Positions 46,582-53,601 of a stretch of DNA of 55,980 nucleotides are shown here, one piece after another. The position numbers were made by a program, and so were the translations under genes. Every line of letters begins with the position of its first letter. Positions within the stretch are counted from its first letter, which is position 1. The stretch is from an uncultured Prevotellaceae bacterium. GTDB lineage: Bacteria > Bacteroidota > Bacteroidia > Bacteroidales > UBA932. The notes under the pieces are model-generated. The model did not search any database. It was not told the DNA's origin and saw only the letters and a program-made list of their open reading frames with translations. The DNA is taken from NCBI GenBank assembly GCA_947166905.1, contig CAMVFZ010000013.1, positions 1-55,980 of the forward strand, in the 5' to 3' direction.

Positions 46582-49137
46582 ATGAAGAAGTATCTTTACA
46601 GAATAATAGGGCTTGGCTTTGCCGTACTGGCACCCCTCGCCTGCTCGCGTGAAGAAGTAAACGCCCCGGAGAACACACGTCCCGTAAGTGAGTCCTTCCA
46701 GATGAAGGTATCGGCCGGAGACCCTACCACAAAGACTGTTATCGACGAAGCTGGAGAGAACTACAATATCCTCTGGCAGGCCGGCGACAAACTTGGAGCC
46801 GTACAAAAGCTCAATGGCGCCCTGTCTCTGGTAGAATCGTCTCCTCTGGCCAGCGGAGGCGCTACCGCCCAGTTCAGCTTCAGCCTTTCCGGCCCCGAAA
46901 ATGCAAGCTACGAGCATACTTTTGTATATCCGTCATCGGCCCTGACCAAACCGGCCGGACAGTATCTGGTGTCGCTTCCGGCATCCCAGACATTTGCGGC
47001 CAACAGCTTTGACCCCGCTGCCGATGTTTTGGTGTCGCAACATACACAGTCGGCCACCAGGCCTGCATCCGTCAGTGCCCGGTTTGCCCGCCTTGGCGGT
47101 ACCGCCAGAATGGTAATCAAGGCGCCGACAACGACAGAGACCGTTCAAAAGATAGTTTTCTCTACCACCGAGAGCGTGAGCCTTGCCGGCTCTTACGAAC
47201 TGAATCCTGCAAACGGAGAGCTGTCGGACGGTATTACAGAGGGTGGCACCAATTCAATCACCCTTACGCCGGCATCGGCTACCGCCTTTAGCGGAGATGT
47301 TGTAGTCTGGTTCCGCCTGGCAGAGATTACGCTTACCGACAACTTTACCGTAAGCGTAACCACCGACAAGAAGACCTACACCAAGACCATGTATCTTTCC
47401 AAGCTCAGCCGCACGCTTGAGTTCCGCAACAGCAAGCTTGTCCGCTTTGGAATAGACATGACCGACGCCTCCGGAGTAACGGGCCTGGATAATATCAGGA
47501 CGGATGTGATCAATTCCGCGTTTACAGGAGTAACGGAAAATGTATTTACTTTATGGGGGGCCAAACAAGGAACCAAAACAGGAGCATATTATAAAGGAAG
47601 AACGGCAACAAGAACTAATGGCGATTTTGGTCTCAGAACCCAAAATAGCAATGAAGGAATCGTCACTACGACATCTGGAGGTAAAGTTAAATCAGTAACT
47701 ATTACAATACGGCAACACAAAGATCCCCGAAGCCTTGAAGTATATGCTAAAAACACCGCATATAGTAATCCCGAAGACGTTTGGAACAGTGAAACAAGGG
47801 GGACACTTATTGGATCAGTTAATGCTTCCAGTGTTCAAGATGTAACAGAGACCGTAGTTTTTGACACCGATTATTCTTATGTCGGAATTAAAGCTACCGG
47901 AGGAGCCGTCAATATCCCTGAAATTAGTATAGCCTGGGAAGGAAAACCTATTCCCGAAGTGACGACAAATGAAGCGTCAGATATTCAGTATTACAGCGCC
48001 ACACTAAACGGCTCCTTTACAAACGCAGCAGGCGGCATATACGAAGCCGGTTTCTACTGGGATACAACGGCTGAGGCTCTTGCTGCAAATGCTCATCCCA
48101 CACAGTTTGTTACAACCGACGGAACTAACAACACCAGCGGAAGTTTCTCTTGCGAGCTGAACAGCCTAAATGAGCTTACATATTACTATTATAGGGCATA
48201 TGTTCTGTGGCTGAACACAGAAACCAACACCTATCAGGAATTCCTTGGCGAGATCAAGTCTTTCCAGACAACCACAAGGGATTACAGCGCTGCCGGCTGG
48301 CTGGAAATGCCCGCCTATACCACAGGTGGTATGTCAGGGACAACAACGTCTTCGCTCAGTGACCTCTACTGCGTTACCCACAAGGCCACGATGGGCGGCA
48401 CAGAGCAGCGCAACTATACCATTCTTTACGATCCTGAGATGTATGCTTCTTACTGGGTAGCATATCCTTTGTGCCAGGATCACTTGGATTCGTCTGCCGA
48501 AAGGGGTGAAGAATGGGGCATCTTTGACCCCAAAATACCAGCCGGCAAACAAGTTAACCTTATAAAGGGTTATGGTGTTGACGGAGGCAGCAGCAATTAC
48601 TATGCTCGTGGGCACCAGATTCCGGACGCTGACAGAAAAGGTGTGGAAGCGATGCAGACGCAAACATATTATCCAACAAATATAACCCCTCAATTGCAGT
48701 ACAGGTTTAATGGAGGAATTTGGATGAATCTGGAAAAAGGCGTTCGCAGTGCCATCCCTGCCGGAGATACTTTATATGTAGTCACTGGCGCCGCTTTCCG
48801 AAAGAAAGGAGGTTCGGAGGATATCAGTATAATCAATCCTCATAATGCTTATTATACCGGTGCCTATACGGTAGATATTCCTGTTCCTAATTATTATTGG
48901 AAGGTACTTCTCAAAGTTAAGAGGAATGGCACCAGCATTAACGGTGCTTGTGCTGTGGGATTCTGGCTTGAACAAGGAGATGATTACAGTACAGCTAATA
49001 ATGCTTACGAGAGTTACGCTACAACTGTAGATCAGATAGAAGAATGGACCGGCTTCGATTTCTTCGCAAATCTACCTCCCGAACTTCAGGCTCTGTGCGA
49101 GAACAAATCAGACTGGAACGCATTTAAAAACTTCTAA
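46582..49137 (+). CDS. Multidomain lipoprotein with C-terminal DNA/RNA non-specific endonuclease
   Basis: The 851-residue lipoprotein (lipobox ending at Cys21) has a fimbrillin-like N-terminal region (about 35-300; DPTTKTVID, WQAGDKLGAV), a beta-sandwich (about 305-455), an Fn3-like domain (about 460-565) and a NUC1-type nuclease domain (about 575-850). In the nuclease, His678 in ARGHQIPDADR and Asn700 in PTNITPQ correspond to the catalytic His and metal-binding Asn of Serratia nuclease; the canonical Asp of DRGH is Ala here, as I recall in several Bacteroidetes homologues. It would degrade nucleic acids at the cell surface or in the periplasm. Parts of the gene (about 47520-48000 and 48600-49100) are visibly more A/T-rich than the 5' third, suggesting a domain mosaic. 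Confidence 0.85.
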   Translation: MKKYLYRIIGLGFAVLAPLACSREEVNAPENTRPVSESFQMKVSAGDPTTKTVIDEAGENYNILWQAGDKLGAVQKLNGALSLVESSPLASGGATAQFSFSLSGPENASYEHTFVYPSSALTKPAGQYLVSLPASQTFAANSFDPAADVLVSQHTQSATRPASVSARFARLGGTARMVIKAPTTTETVQKIVFSTTESVSLAGSYELNPANGELSDGITEGGTNSITLTPASATAFSGDVVVWFRLAEITLTDNFTVSVTTDKKTYTKTMYLSKLSRTLEFRNSKLVRFGIDMTDASGVTGLDNIRTDVINSAFTGVTENVFTLWGAKQGTKTGAYYKGRTATRTNGDFGLRTQNSNEGIVTTTSGGKVKSVTITIRQHKDPRSLEVYAKNTAYSNPEDVWNSETRGTLIGSVNASSVQDVTETVVFDTDYSYVGIKATGGAVNIPEISIAWEGKPIPEVTTNEASDIQYYSATLNGSFTNAAGGIYEAGFYWDTTAEALAANAHPTQFVTTDGTNNTSGSFSCELNSLNELTYYYYRAYVLWLNTETNTYQEFLGEIKSFQTTTRDYSAAGWLEMPAYTTGGMSGTTTSSLSDLYCVTHKATMGGTEQRNYTILYDPEMYASYWVAYPLCQDHLDSSAERGEEWGIFDPKIPAGKQVNLIKGYGVDGGSSNYYARGHQIPDADRKGVEAMQTQTYYPTNITPQLQYRFNGGIWMNLEKGVRSAIPAGDTLYVVTGAAFRKKGGSEDISIINPHNAYYTGAYTVDIPVPNYYWKVLLKVKRNGTSINGACAVGFWLEQGDDYSTANNAYESYATTVDQIEEWTGFDFFANLPPELQALCENKSDWNAFKNF

Positions 49138-49157
49138 GAAGTATTAAATACTATAAG

Positions 49158-49200
49158 GGATTGCGCAGAAAATCAGCTAGTTTTCTGCGCAATCCTTGTT
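49158..49200 (+). terminator. 15-bp perfect hairpin after the nuclease gene
   Basis: GGATTGCGCAGAAAA (49158-49172) pairs exactly with TTTTCTGCGCAATCC (49181-49195), loop of 8 nt, followed by TTGTTTTT. The right arm is repeated exactly at 49285-49299. It likely terminates the receptor-peptide-nuclease transcript. Confidence 0.75.
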
Positions 49201-49360
49201 TTTAGGGTGGCATTGCGCAAGTTTTGGCTATAAAATCTGCGTAATCCCCCTCAATTTTAAGGGATAACGCAATTATTTGGGCGTTTTTCTGCGCAATCCA
49301 AGCGAATTTTTTTATACGAAGTATAAAAGCCCCTCCCCCTCAAAAAAAAGTGAAAAAATA

Positions 49361-49392
49361 TTTGGTTTATAAAATAAACTGGTTTATATTTG
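49361..49392 (+). promoter_or_regulatory. -33/-7 promoter with repeated GGTTTATA for the membrane/HTH pair
   Basis: TTTG (49361-49364) and TATATTTG (49385-49392) are 20 bp apart. GGTTTATA occurs twice (49364-49371 and 49381-49388), the second overlapping the -7 element, and GTTTAT/ATAAAC forms an inverted pair between them. This is a likely operator for the winged-helix regulator encoded in the operon. Confidence 0.7.
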
Positions 49393-49486
49393 CAGTGGAT
49401 TTGATAACAAGCCGATGCGCACGTGCTTGCAAACGGGTCCGGTAAGGGACGCCTTACGATTGTATAACTAAGATTCATTTTAAACA

Positions 49487-50098
49487 ATGGAAAACTTATC
49501 AGCAGAAAACAGCCTGCGCCTTATCGCAGAAACAATCGAACGCAGCCGCAAGTCAATCGCAAAGAACAGCGGCAAGCCGCTAATCCTGTGGGGCTGCCTG
49601 GACACCATTACAGCTATTATCATCTGGGCCCTCTGGTCCTGCACCGGCAGTCCCCAGTGGAATCTTCTCTGGTTTGCTATGACCGTCATCGGCGGCATCG
49701 GCACATATTTTATGGTTCGTAATAATGAAAAAGTACCCGAGACAGAGGTAAGCCGCATACTTGGCAGAATCTGGCTTTGGTTCGGAATCTTCAGCATCGG
49801 TATGATTCTTTTGGTTTTAATTGTAGCTGTTGTCTGCACAGCTTTTGATATTCCCGCTCATATACACATCAACAGTGGTCCCATTATCATGGTATTGCTC
49901 GGCCTTTGCGGCACCATCTCCGGCGTAGTAATGAAAATGAAAGCCGTTATTGCTTCTTCTGTTATTTCCACAGCTATTTGCCTTATTTACATTTCCGTGA
50001 TCCCCGAGGACTCCCCCGCCCAGGTTCTGGTATTCGCAATCCTCGGTATCTTCATCCTCATCATCCCCGGAATCCTTTTACAGAAGAAATCCCGCTAG
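49487..50098 (+). CDS. Six-segment inner-membrane protein of unknown function
   Basis: The 203-residue protein has a short soluble N-terminus (about 30 residues, rich in Glu and Arg) and six hydrophobic segments at about 33-52, 58-77, 95-118, 130-148, 150-170 and 178-196. There are no catalytic motifs that I recognise. It is followed after 5 nt by a winged-helix regulator, a pairing seen in many Bacteroidetes genomes, where the small regulator probably controls the membrane gene and itself. A stress or envelope-sensing role is only a guess. Confidence 0.75.
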   Translation: MENLSAENSLRLIAETIERSRKSIAKNSGKPLILWGCLDTITAIIIWALWSCTGSPQWNLLWFAMTVIGGIGTYFMVRNNEKVPETEVSRILGRIWLWFGIFSIGMILLVLIVAVVCTAFDIPAHIHINSGPIIMVLLGLCGTISGVVMKMKAVIASSVISTAICLIYISVIPEDSPAQVLVFAILGIFILIIPGILLQKKSR

Positions 50099-50103
50099 CC
50101 GAT

Positions 50104-50397
50104 ATGAACGACATGAATTTTATACCGCTTGACCCGCTGCTCCATTCAGAGCTGCGGCTCGCGGTGATGTCCATCCTGCTGGATGTCCCTGAGGCCGATT
50201 TCGTCTACCTTAAGGCGCAAACCGGAGCTACATCGGGCAATCTGAGCGTTCAGATCGACAAACTGCAGCAGGCCGGATATATAGAAGTATCCAAGGGATT
50301 CAAGGGCAAGATGCCCCAGACCTTGTGCCAGATTACTGATAAAGGCCGCGACGCCTTCGCCGCCTACGTCAACGCCCTGAGAAGCTATATCAAGTAG
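50104..50397 (+). CDS. Winged-helix transcriptional regulator (HTH_34/MarR-like)
   Basis: ATG 50104 gives 97 residues; longer upstream reading is ruled out because it would overlap the membrane gene. The whole protein is one winged-helix domain: LHSELRLAVMSILLDVPEADF, the recognition-helix area ATSGNLSVQIDKLQQAGYIEV and the wing KGKMPQTLCQITDKGRDAF. It probably binds the GGTTTATA repeats in the promoter at 49361-49392 as an autoregulator. A terminator follows directly at 50398. Confidence 0.85.
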   Translation: MNDMNFIPLDPLLHSELRLAVMSILLDVPEADFVYLKAQTGATSGNLSVQIDKLQQAGYIEVSKGFKGKMPQTLCQITDKGRDAFAAYVNALRSYIK

Positions 50398-50432
50398 AAT
50401 AACTCCCGGTTTTTGTTCCGGGAGTTATTTTT
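50398..50432 (+). terminator. Strong intrinsic terminator
   Basis: AATAACTCCCGG and CCGGGAGTTATT form a 12-bp perfect stem with an 8-nt loop and a T-rich tail. It ends the membrane-protein/regulator operon. Confidence 0.85.
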
Positions 50433-50469
50433 TGCAAAAAAGCAGAATTATTCTGTTACAAAACGAATG

Positions 50470-50501
50470 TTTGTACGTCTTAAGAGTAGTAAGTAACTTT
50501 G
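50470..50501 (+). promoter_or_regulatory. -33/-7 promoter for the M28 peptidase gene
   Basis: TTTG (50470-50473) and TAACTTTG (50494-50501), spacing 20 bp, 21 nt before the ATG at 50523. Confidence 0.75.
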
Positions 50502-50522
50502 GATAGAATTAAATAACACAAA

Positions 50523-51779
50523 ATGAAAAAGTTTTTAGTCCTATTGCTGATATTCACAGCCGTGCAGATGGGTGCCCAGAACGAGACCCACTACACCAAG
50601 ATTATCAAAGAACTCAGTTCAGCCAAATACCAGGGCAGGGGCTACGCCAAAGGCGGCGCCAACAAAGCCGGCAAATACCTTAAGAAAGAGTATAAGGAAG
50701 CCGGAGTAGACGAGGTCATACTCCAACCCTTCACCATCGACATAAATACATTCCCCGGCAAAATGGAAATGGTGGCCGATGGTAAAAAGCTCCGCGCCGG
50801 AGTTGACTTTTCAATGCGCGAATACTCCCCCGGAGTACACGGAGAATTCCCGGTATACTTTGTAGATACACTTAACTTCGACGCCAACAAGATGTTTGCA
50901 GATCTTGCCAAGCCAGAGAATGCCAACTGCATGGTTGTCTGCGAATTCTGGTTCACCTACAAGCATGGCAAGGACTTCTCCCGCCTTACAAAGGCCGGCG
51001 AGTGCACCAACGCAGGAGTTATCTACACCTGGACATCGCCCATAAAGTTCTACAAGGCCTACGGCCACCGCGTAGCAGACAAACCCATCGTCTGGGTTAC
51101 CCCGGAGGCCATCCAGGGAGTAAAGAAGGTTAAACTGGATGTAGACAACAAGTTCTTCAAGGACTATGAGCTCTTTAACGTGATAGCAAAGGTAGAAGGA
51201 GCGCGCCACGACAGCTGCTACGTATTTACCGCCCACTACGACCATCTTGGCAACCTTGGCAAGGATATCTACTATGCAGGCGCCAACGACAACGCCTCCG
51301 GCACCGCAGCCATCGTTACTCTGGCAGAGTATTACGCAAAGAACCGTCCGCAGTACGATATGTACTTCCTGTCCTTCTCTGGCGAGGATGCAAACCTTCG
51401 CGGATCTGAGTTCTTTGCCCAGCACCCGATTGTTCCTCTGGAGCAGATCAAATACCTGTTCAACATAGATATGATCGGCGACAACAATCCCGTCCAGTAC
51501 TGCGAGGTCAGCGATTCCGGTATGCGTGGATACTCACTTTTTGAGCAGATCAACGCCGACAAGCAGTATTTCCAGGGCCTGAACCGTGGCGACCTTGCCG
51601 CCAACAGCGACCATTATCCTTTTGCAAAGCGCGGTGTGCCCTGCATTTTCCTGGAGAATCAGGAGGGCGACGCTTTCAAGGACTATCATACAATCTACGA
51701 TACCTTCGAGACAGCAGTCTTTACAAGCTACGCTCCGGTATTCAAACTTGTAACCGATTTCATAGCACAATATAAATAG
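50523..51779 (+). CDS. M28-family zinc aminopeptidase, exported
   Basis: The 418-residue protein has a signal peptide (about 20 residues ending near MGAQ) without a lipobox. The M28 metal ligands are visible in FTAHYDHLG (His), GANDNASG (bridging Asp), FSGEDANLRGSE (catalytic Glu and ligand), FNIDMIGDN (Asp) and FKDYHTIYDTFE (His). The N-terminal third (about 20-215) includes a PA-like insertion typical of exported M28 peptidases. The enzyme should release N-terminal residues from peptides in the periplasm. It has its own promoter and terminator. Confidence 0.9.
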   Translation: MKKFLVLLLIFTAVQMGAQNETHYTKIIKELSSAKYQGRGYAKGGANKAGKYLKKEYKEAGVDEVILQPFTIDINTFPGKMEMVADGKKLRAGVDFSMREYSPGVHGEFPVYFVDTLNFDANKMFADLAKPENANCMVVCEFWFTYKHGKDFSRLTKAGECTNAGVIYTWTSPIKFYKAYGHRVADKPIVWVTPEAIQGVKKVKLDVDNKFFKDYELFNVIAKVEGARHDSCYVFTAHYDHLGNLGKDIYYAGANDNASGTAAIVTLAEYYAKNRPQYDMYFLSFSGEDANLRGSEFFAQHPIVPLEQIKYLFNIDMIGDNNPVQYCEVSDSGMRGYSLFEQINADKQYFQGLNRGDLAANSDHYPFAKRGVPCIFLENQEGDAFKDYHTIYDTFETAVFTSYAPVFKLVTDFIAQYK

Positions 51780-51806
51780 TATTAAGATCGTTTTTTCTTG
51801 TATCGT

Positions 51807-51840
51807 AATGGCCTCGATGTGAATCGGGGTCATTATTTTA
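51807..51840 (+). terminator. Intrinsic terminator
   Basis: AATGGCCTCGAT (51807-51818), loop GTGA, ATCGGGGTCATT (51823-51834): 12-bp stem with two G-T pairs, followed by a T-rich tail. It ends the peptidase transcript and immediately precedes the next -7 element. Confidence 0.8.
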
Positions 51841-51841
51841 T

Positions 51842-51849
51842 TATATTTG
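51842..51849 (+). promoter_or_regulatory. -7 promoter element for the threonine aldolase gene
   Basis: TATATTTG, 21 nt before the ATG at 51871. The -33 position falls inside the terminator of the upstream gene and shows no clear TTTG. Confidence 0.6.
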
Positions 51850-51870
51850 TAAGGATTAGACTAACGGATT

Positions 51871-52908
51871 ATGATATCTTTTACCTGTGACTACAACGAA
51901 GGCGCACATCCGCTGATTTTGGAGCGTCTTGCAAGTACAAACATGATTCAGCAACCCGGATACGGAGAAGACTCTTTCTGCGAGAACGCAAAAGAGAAGA
52001 TCCGCCAGACCATAGGCCGTCCGCAGGCCGATGTCTTCTTCCTTGTAGGCGGAACGCAGACCAACTCTACCGTAATAGACGCCATGCTACGCGGCTACGA
52101 AGGCGTTGTCGCCGCCCAGACAGGACACATCGCCGTACATGAATCCGGCGCGGTGGAATTCAGCGGGCATAAGGTACTGACGCTTCCTCAGCATCAGGGA
52201 AAGATCTGTCCGGATGAGCTGGAGTCCTATCTTAAGGCCTTCCACGATGATCCTACCTGGCCGCACATGGTCTGGCCCGGCATGGTTTATATCTCATTCC
52301 CTACGGAGTACGGAACCATCTATTCCAAAGAGGAACTCACAAAGATTCACAGTATTTGCAAGTCCCATAAAATACCCCTGTTCATAGACGGAGCAAGGCT
52401 TGGATACGGCCTTATGAGCCCGGCCTGCGACATTACAATCAAAGAATTTGCGGGACTTTGCGACGCTTTTTATTTTGGTGGGACCAAGGTTGGCGCCCTT
52501 TGTGGCGAGGCCGTAGTTTTCCCGGAAGGAAACGCCCCCGGCCACTTCTTTACCACCGTCAAGCAGCACGGCGCACTGCTGGCCAAAGGAAGGCTACTTG
52601 GCATCCAGTTCGATGTACTTTTCACAGACGAGCTGTATTTCCGAATCAGCCGCAACGCCATAGATAAGGCCATGCAGATAAAGGCCATGTTTACAGAAAA
52701 GGGCGTGCCGATGTTTATTGATTCTCCCACCAACCAGCAATTCCCGATACTAACCGGGGAGCAGATGGCCGCTCTGGAAGGGAAGGTTTTGTTTGAAGTT
52801 TGGGAACCTCTGCCCGACGGGCGCTATGTAACGCGTTTTGCCACCAGTTGGTGCACCACACAGGAACAGATTAACGATCTGTATCGTCTGCTGCAGGAGT
52901 CTCATTAA
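51871..52908 (+). CDS. Low-specificity L-threonine aldolase family PLP enzyme
   Basis: The 345-residue enzyme belongs to the fold-type I beta-eliminating lyase/threonine aldolase group, which splits threonine or allo-threonine to glycine and acetaldehyde. PLP-site features include FLVGGTQTNSTVIDAML, HIAVHESGAVE, LFIDGARLGYGL and the Schiff-base lysine in FYFGGTKVGALCGEA. The length matches the family. It is monocistronic and converges with a small minus-strand gene that overlaps its last 38 nt. Confidence 0.9.
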   Translation: MISFTCDYNEGAHPLILERLASTNMIQQPGYGEDSFCENAKEKIRQTIGRPQADVFFLVGGTQTNSTVIDAMLRGYEGVVAAQTGHIAVHESGAVEFSGHKVLTLPQHQGKICPDELESYLKAFHDDPTWPHMVWPGMVYISFPTEYGTIYSKEELTKIHSICKSHKIPLFIDGARLGYGLMSPACDITIKEFAGLCDAFYFGGTKVGALCGEAVVFPEGNAPGHFFTTVKQHGALLAKGRLLGIQFDVLFTDELYFRISRNAIDKAMQIKAMFTEKGVPMFIDSPTNQQFPILTGEQMAALEGKVLFEVWEPLPDGRYVTRFATSWCTTQEQINDLYRLLQESH

Positions 52909-53122
52909 GGACTTCTTCTGCGGCCTTGATTGTCTCTATTAACACAACGGCCTGATCCTCCTCTGAAATAGAGTTCCATTCGCCGATAGCGGCATAAAGT
53001 ACAGGGTTTTGCGCCTGAACTTTATCCGCTATGCGATCGGCCCATTTGTTGCGAATGGAGGATGGAACAAGTTCAAATAGTCGTCTTGGGATAAGACTCT
53101 TTATGGTGTTCTTAGCGTTCAT
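52871..53122 (-). CDS. Small hypothetical protein, 83 residues
   Basis: ATG 53120-53122 starts an 83-residue, acidic, mostly helical protein without a signal peptide or recognised domain (IPRRLFELVPSSIRNKWAD, then EEDQAVVLIETIKAAEEVL). It lies 30 nt downstream of the stand-alone HTH gene on the same strand, so it may be co-transcribed with it, and its end overlaps the 3' end of the threonine aldolase gene by 38 nt on the opposite strand. The helical pattern supports a real gene, but this is not certain. Confidence 0.5.
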   Translation of the reverse strand: MNAKNTIKSLIPRRLFELVPSSIRNKWADRIADKVQAQNPVLYAAIGEWNSISEEDQAVVLIETIKAAEEVLNETPAADDTDR

Positions 53123-53152
53123 AATGTGGTTTCTGGTGCTTGTATCGGGCCG

Positions 53153-53515
53153 TTACAATATCTTTTTCAGTTTGGATGGAGTTACGCCGTAAGTCCGCTT
53201 GATAATACCGCGGAAATTGGCCATGCTCAAACCTATGGACTGGGCCATGGCAGAAATGGTCATGTTCGGCTTTTCCTTAATCATGCGCTCTGCTTCTTGC
53301 ATACGGATGCTGTTCACGTAGGCCGGGAATGACTGTCGGTATGAATAAGCTGTCAGGATGTCGTTCAAATGCTGACGCCTTAGGCCAAAGCGATTCATGA
53401 TATCCTTCCGATGGAGGTTGGGATTCACGAACAAGCGCTCGCCCCGGATAGCATCATCTATCTGGCGAAAGATTTCCTGATCTGTCTGGTGTATGTGGTT
53501 CAGCTTTCTTTGCAT
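53153..53515 (-). CDS. Stand-alone AraC-type DNA-binding domain
   Basis: The 120-residue protein consists only of a tandem helix-turn-helix of AraC type, preceded by a short dimer-like stretch (TDQEIFRQIDDAIRGERLF). It is clearly homologous to the last 110 residues of the TPR-TM protein encoded just upstream (53602-55317): QDILDRFNLRRQALNEVI there aligns with KDIMNRFGLRRQHLNDIL here, and the ends FGVTPSKL/FAITPAEY-like motifs also align. It probably arose by partial duplication and could compete with or assist the full-length protein at its sites. A -7 element sits only four bases before the ATG. Confidence 0.82.
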   Translation of the reverse strand: MQRKLNHIHQTDQEIFRQIDDAIRGERLFVNPNLHRKDIMNRFGLRRQHLNDILTAYSYRQSFPAYVNSIRMQEAERMIKEKPNMTISAMAQSIGLSMANFRGIIKRTYGVTPSKLKKIL

Positions 53516-53519
53516 AAAG

Positions 53520-53527
53520 CAAAGTTA
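53520..53527 (-). promoter_or_regulatory. -7 promoter element abutting the stand-alone HTH gene
   Basis: The minus strand reads TAACTTTG and ends four bases before the ATG (53515), so transcription would start at the start codon, giving a leaderless message. Alternatively an upstream -7 not recognised here is used. Confidence 0.45.
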
Positions 53528-53562
53528 ACCCACAAAGAGTATTATTAACGCGCGTGCGTACT

Positions 53563-53591
53563 TAAAAATTGGTCCAGCGGACCAAATTTTA
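53563..53591 (-). terminator. Bidirectional terminator after the TPR-AraC gene
   Basis: TAAAAATTGGTCC and GGACCAAATTTTA form a stem with one mismatch in 13 and a 3-nt loop; Ts occur at both ends. It starts about 11 nt after the stop of the upstream gene and separates it from the stand-alone HTH gene. Confidence 0.75.
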
Positions 53592-53601
53592 GGCTGATTT
53601 A

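Larger units (their letters stand above)
49138..49486. other. Repeat-rich spacer of 349 bp without a gene
   Basis: The spacer holds a terminator hairpin (49158-49195), further degenerate copies of TGCGCAATCC in both orientations (about 49211-49220, 49235-49247, 49261-49274 and 49285-49299), a small palindrome TTTATAC/GTATAAA (49311-49327), and the promoter and about 90-nt leader of the next gene. The leader contains a 6-bp hairpin GTAAGG/CCTTAC (49442-49457). No coding frame was found. Confidence 0.7.

Noticed and set aside
49311..49327. TTTATACGAAGTATAAA resembles part of a loxP arm
   Set aside because: It is only a short 7-bp palindrome without the spacer and second arm, and no Cre-like gene is present; most likely chance.
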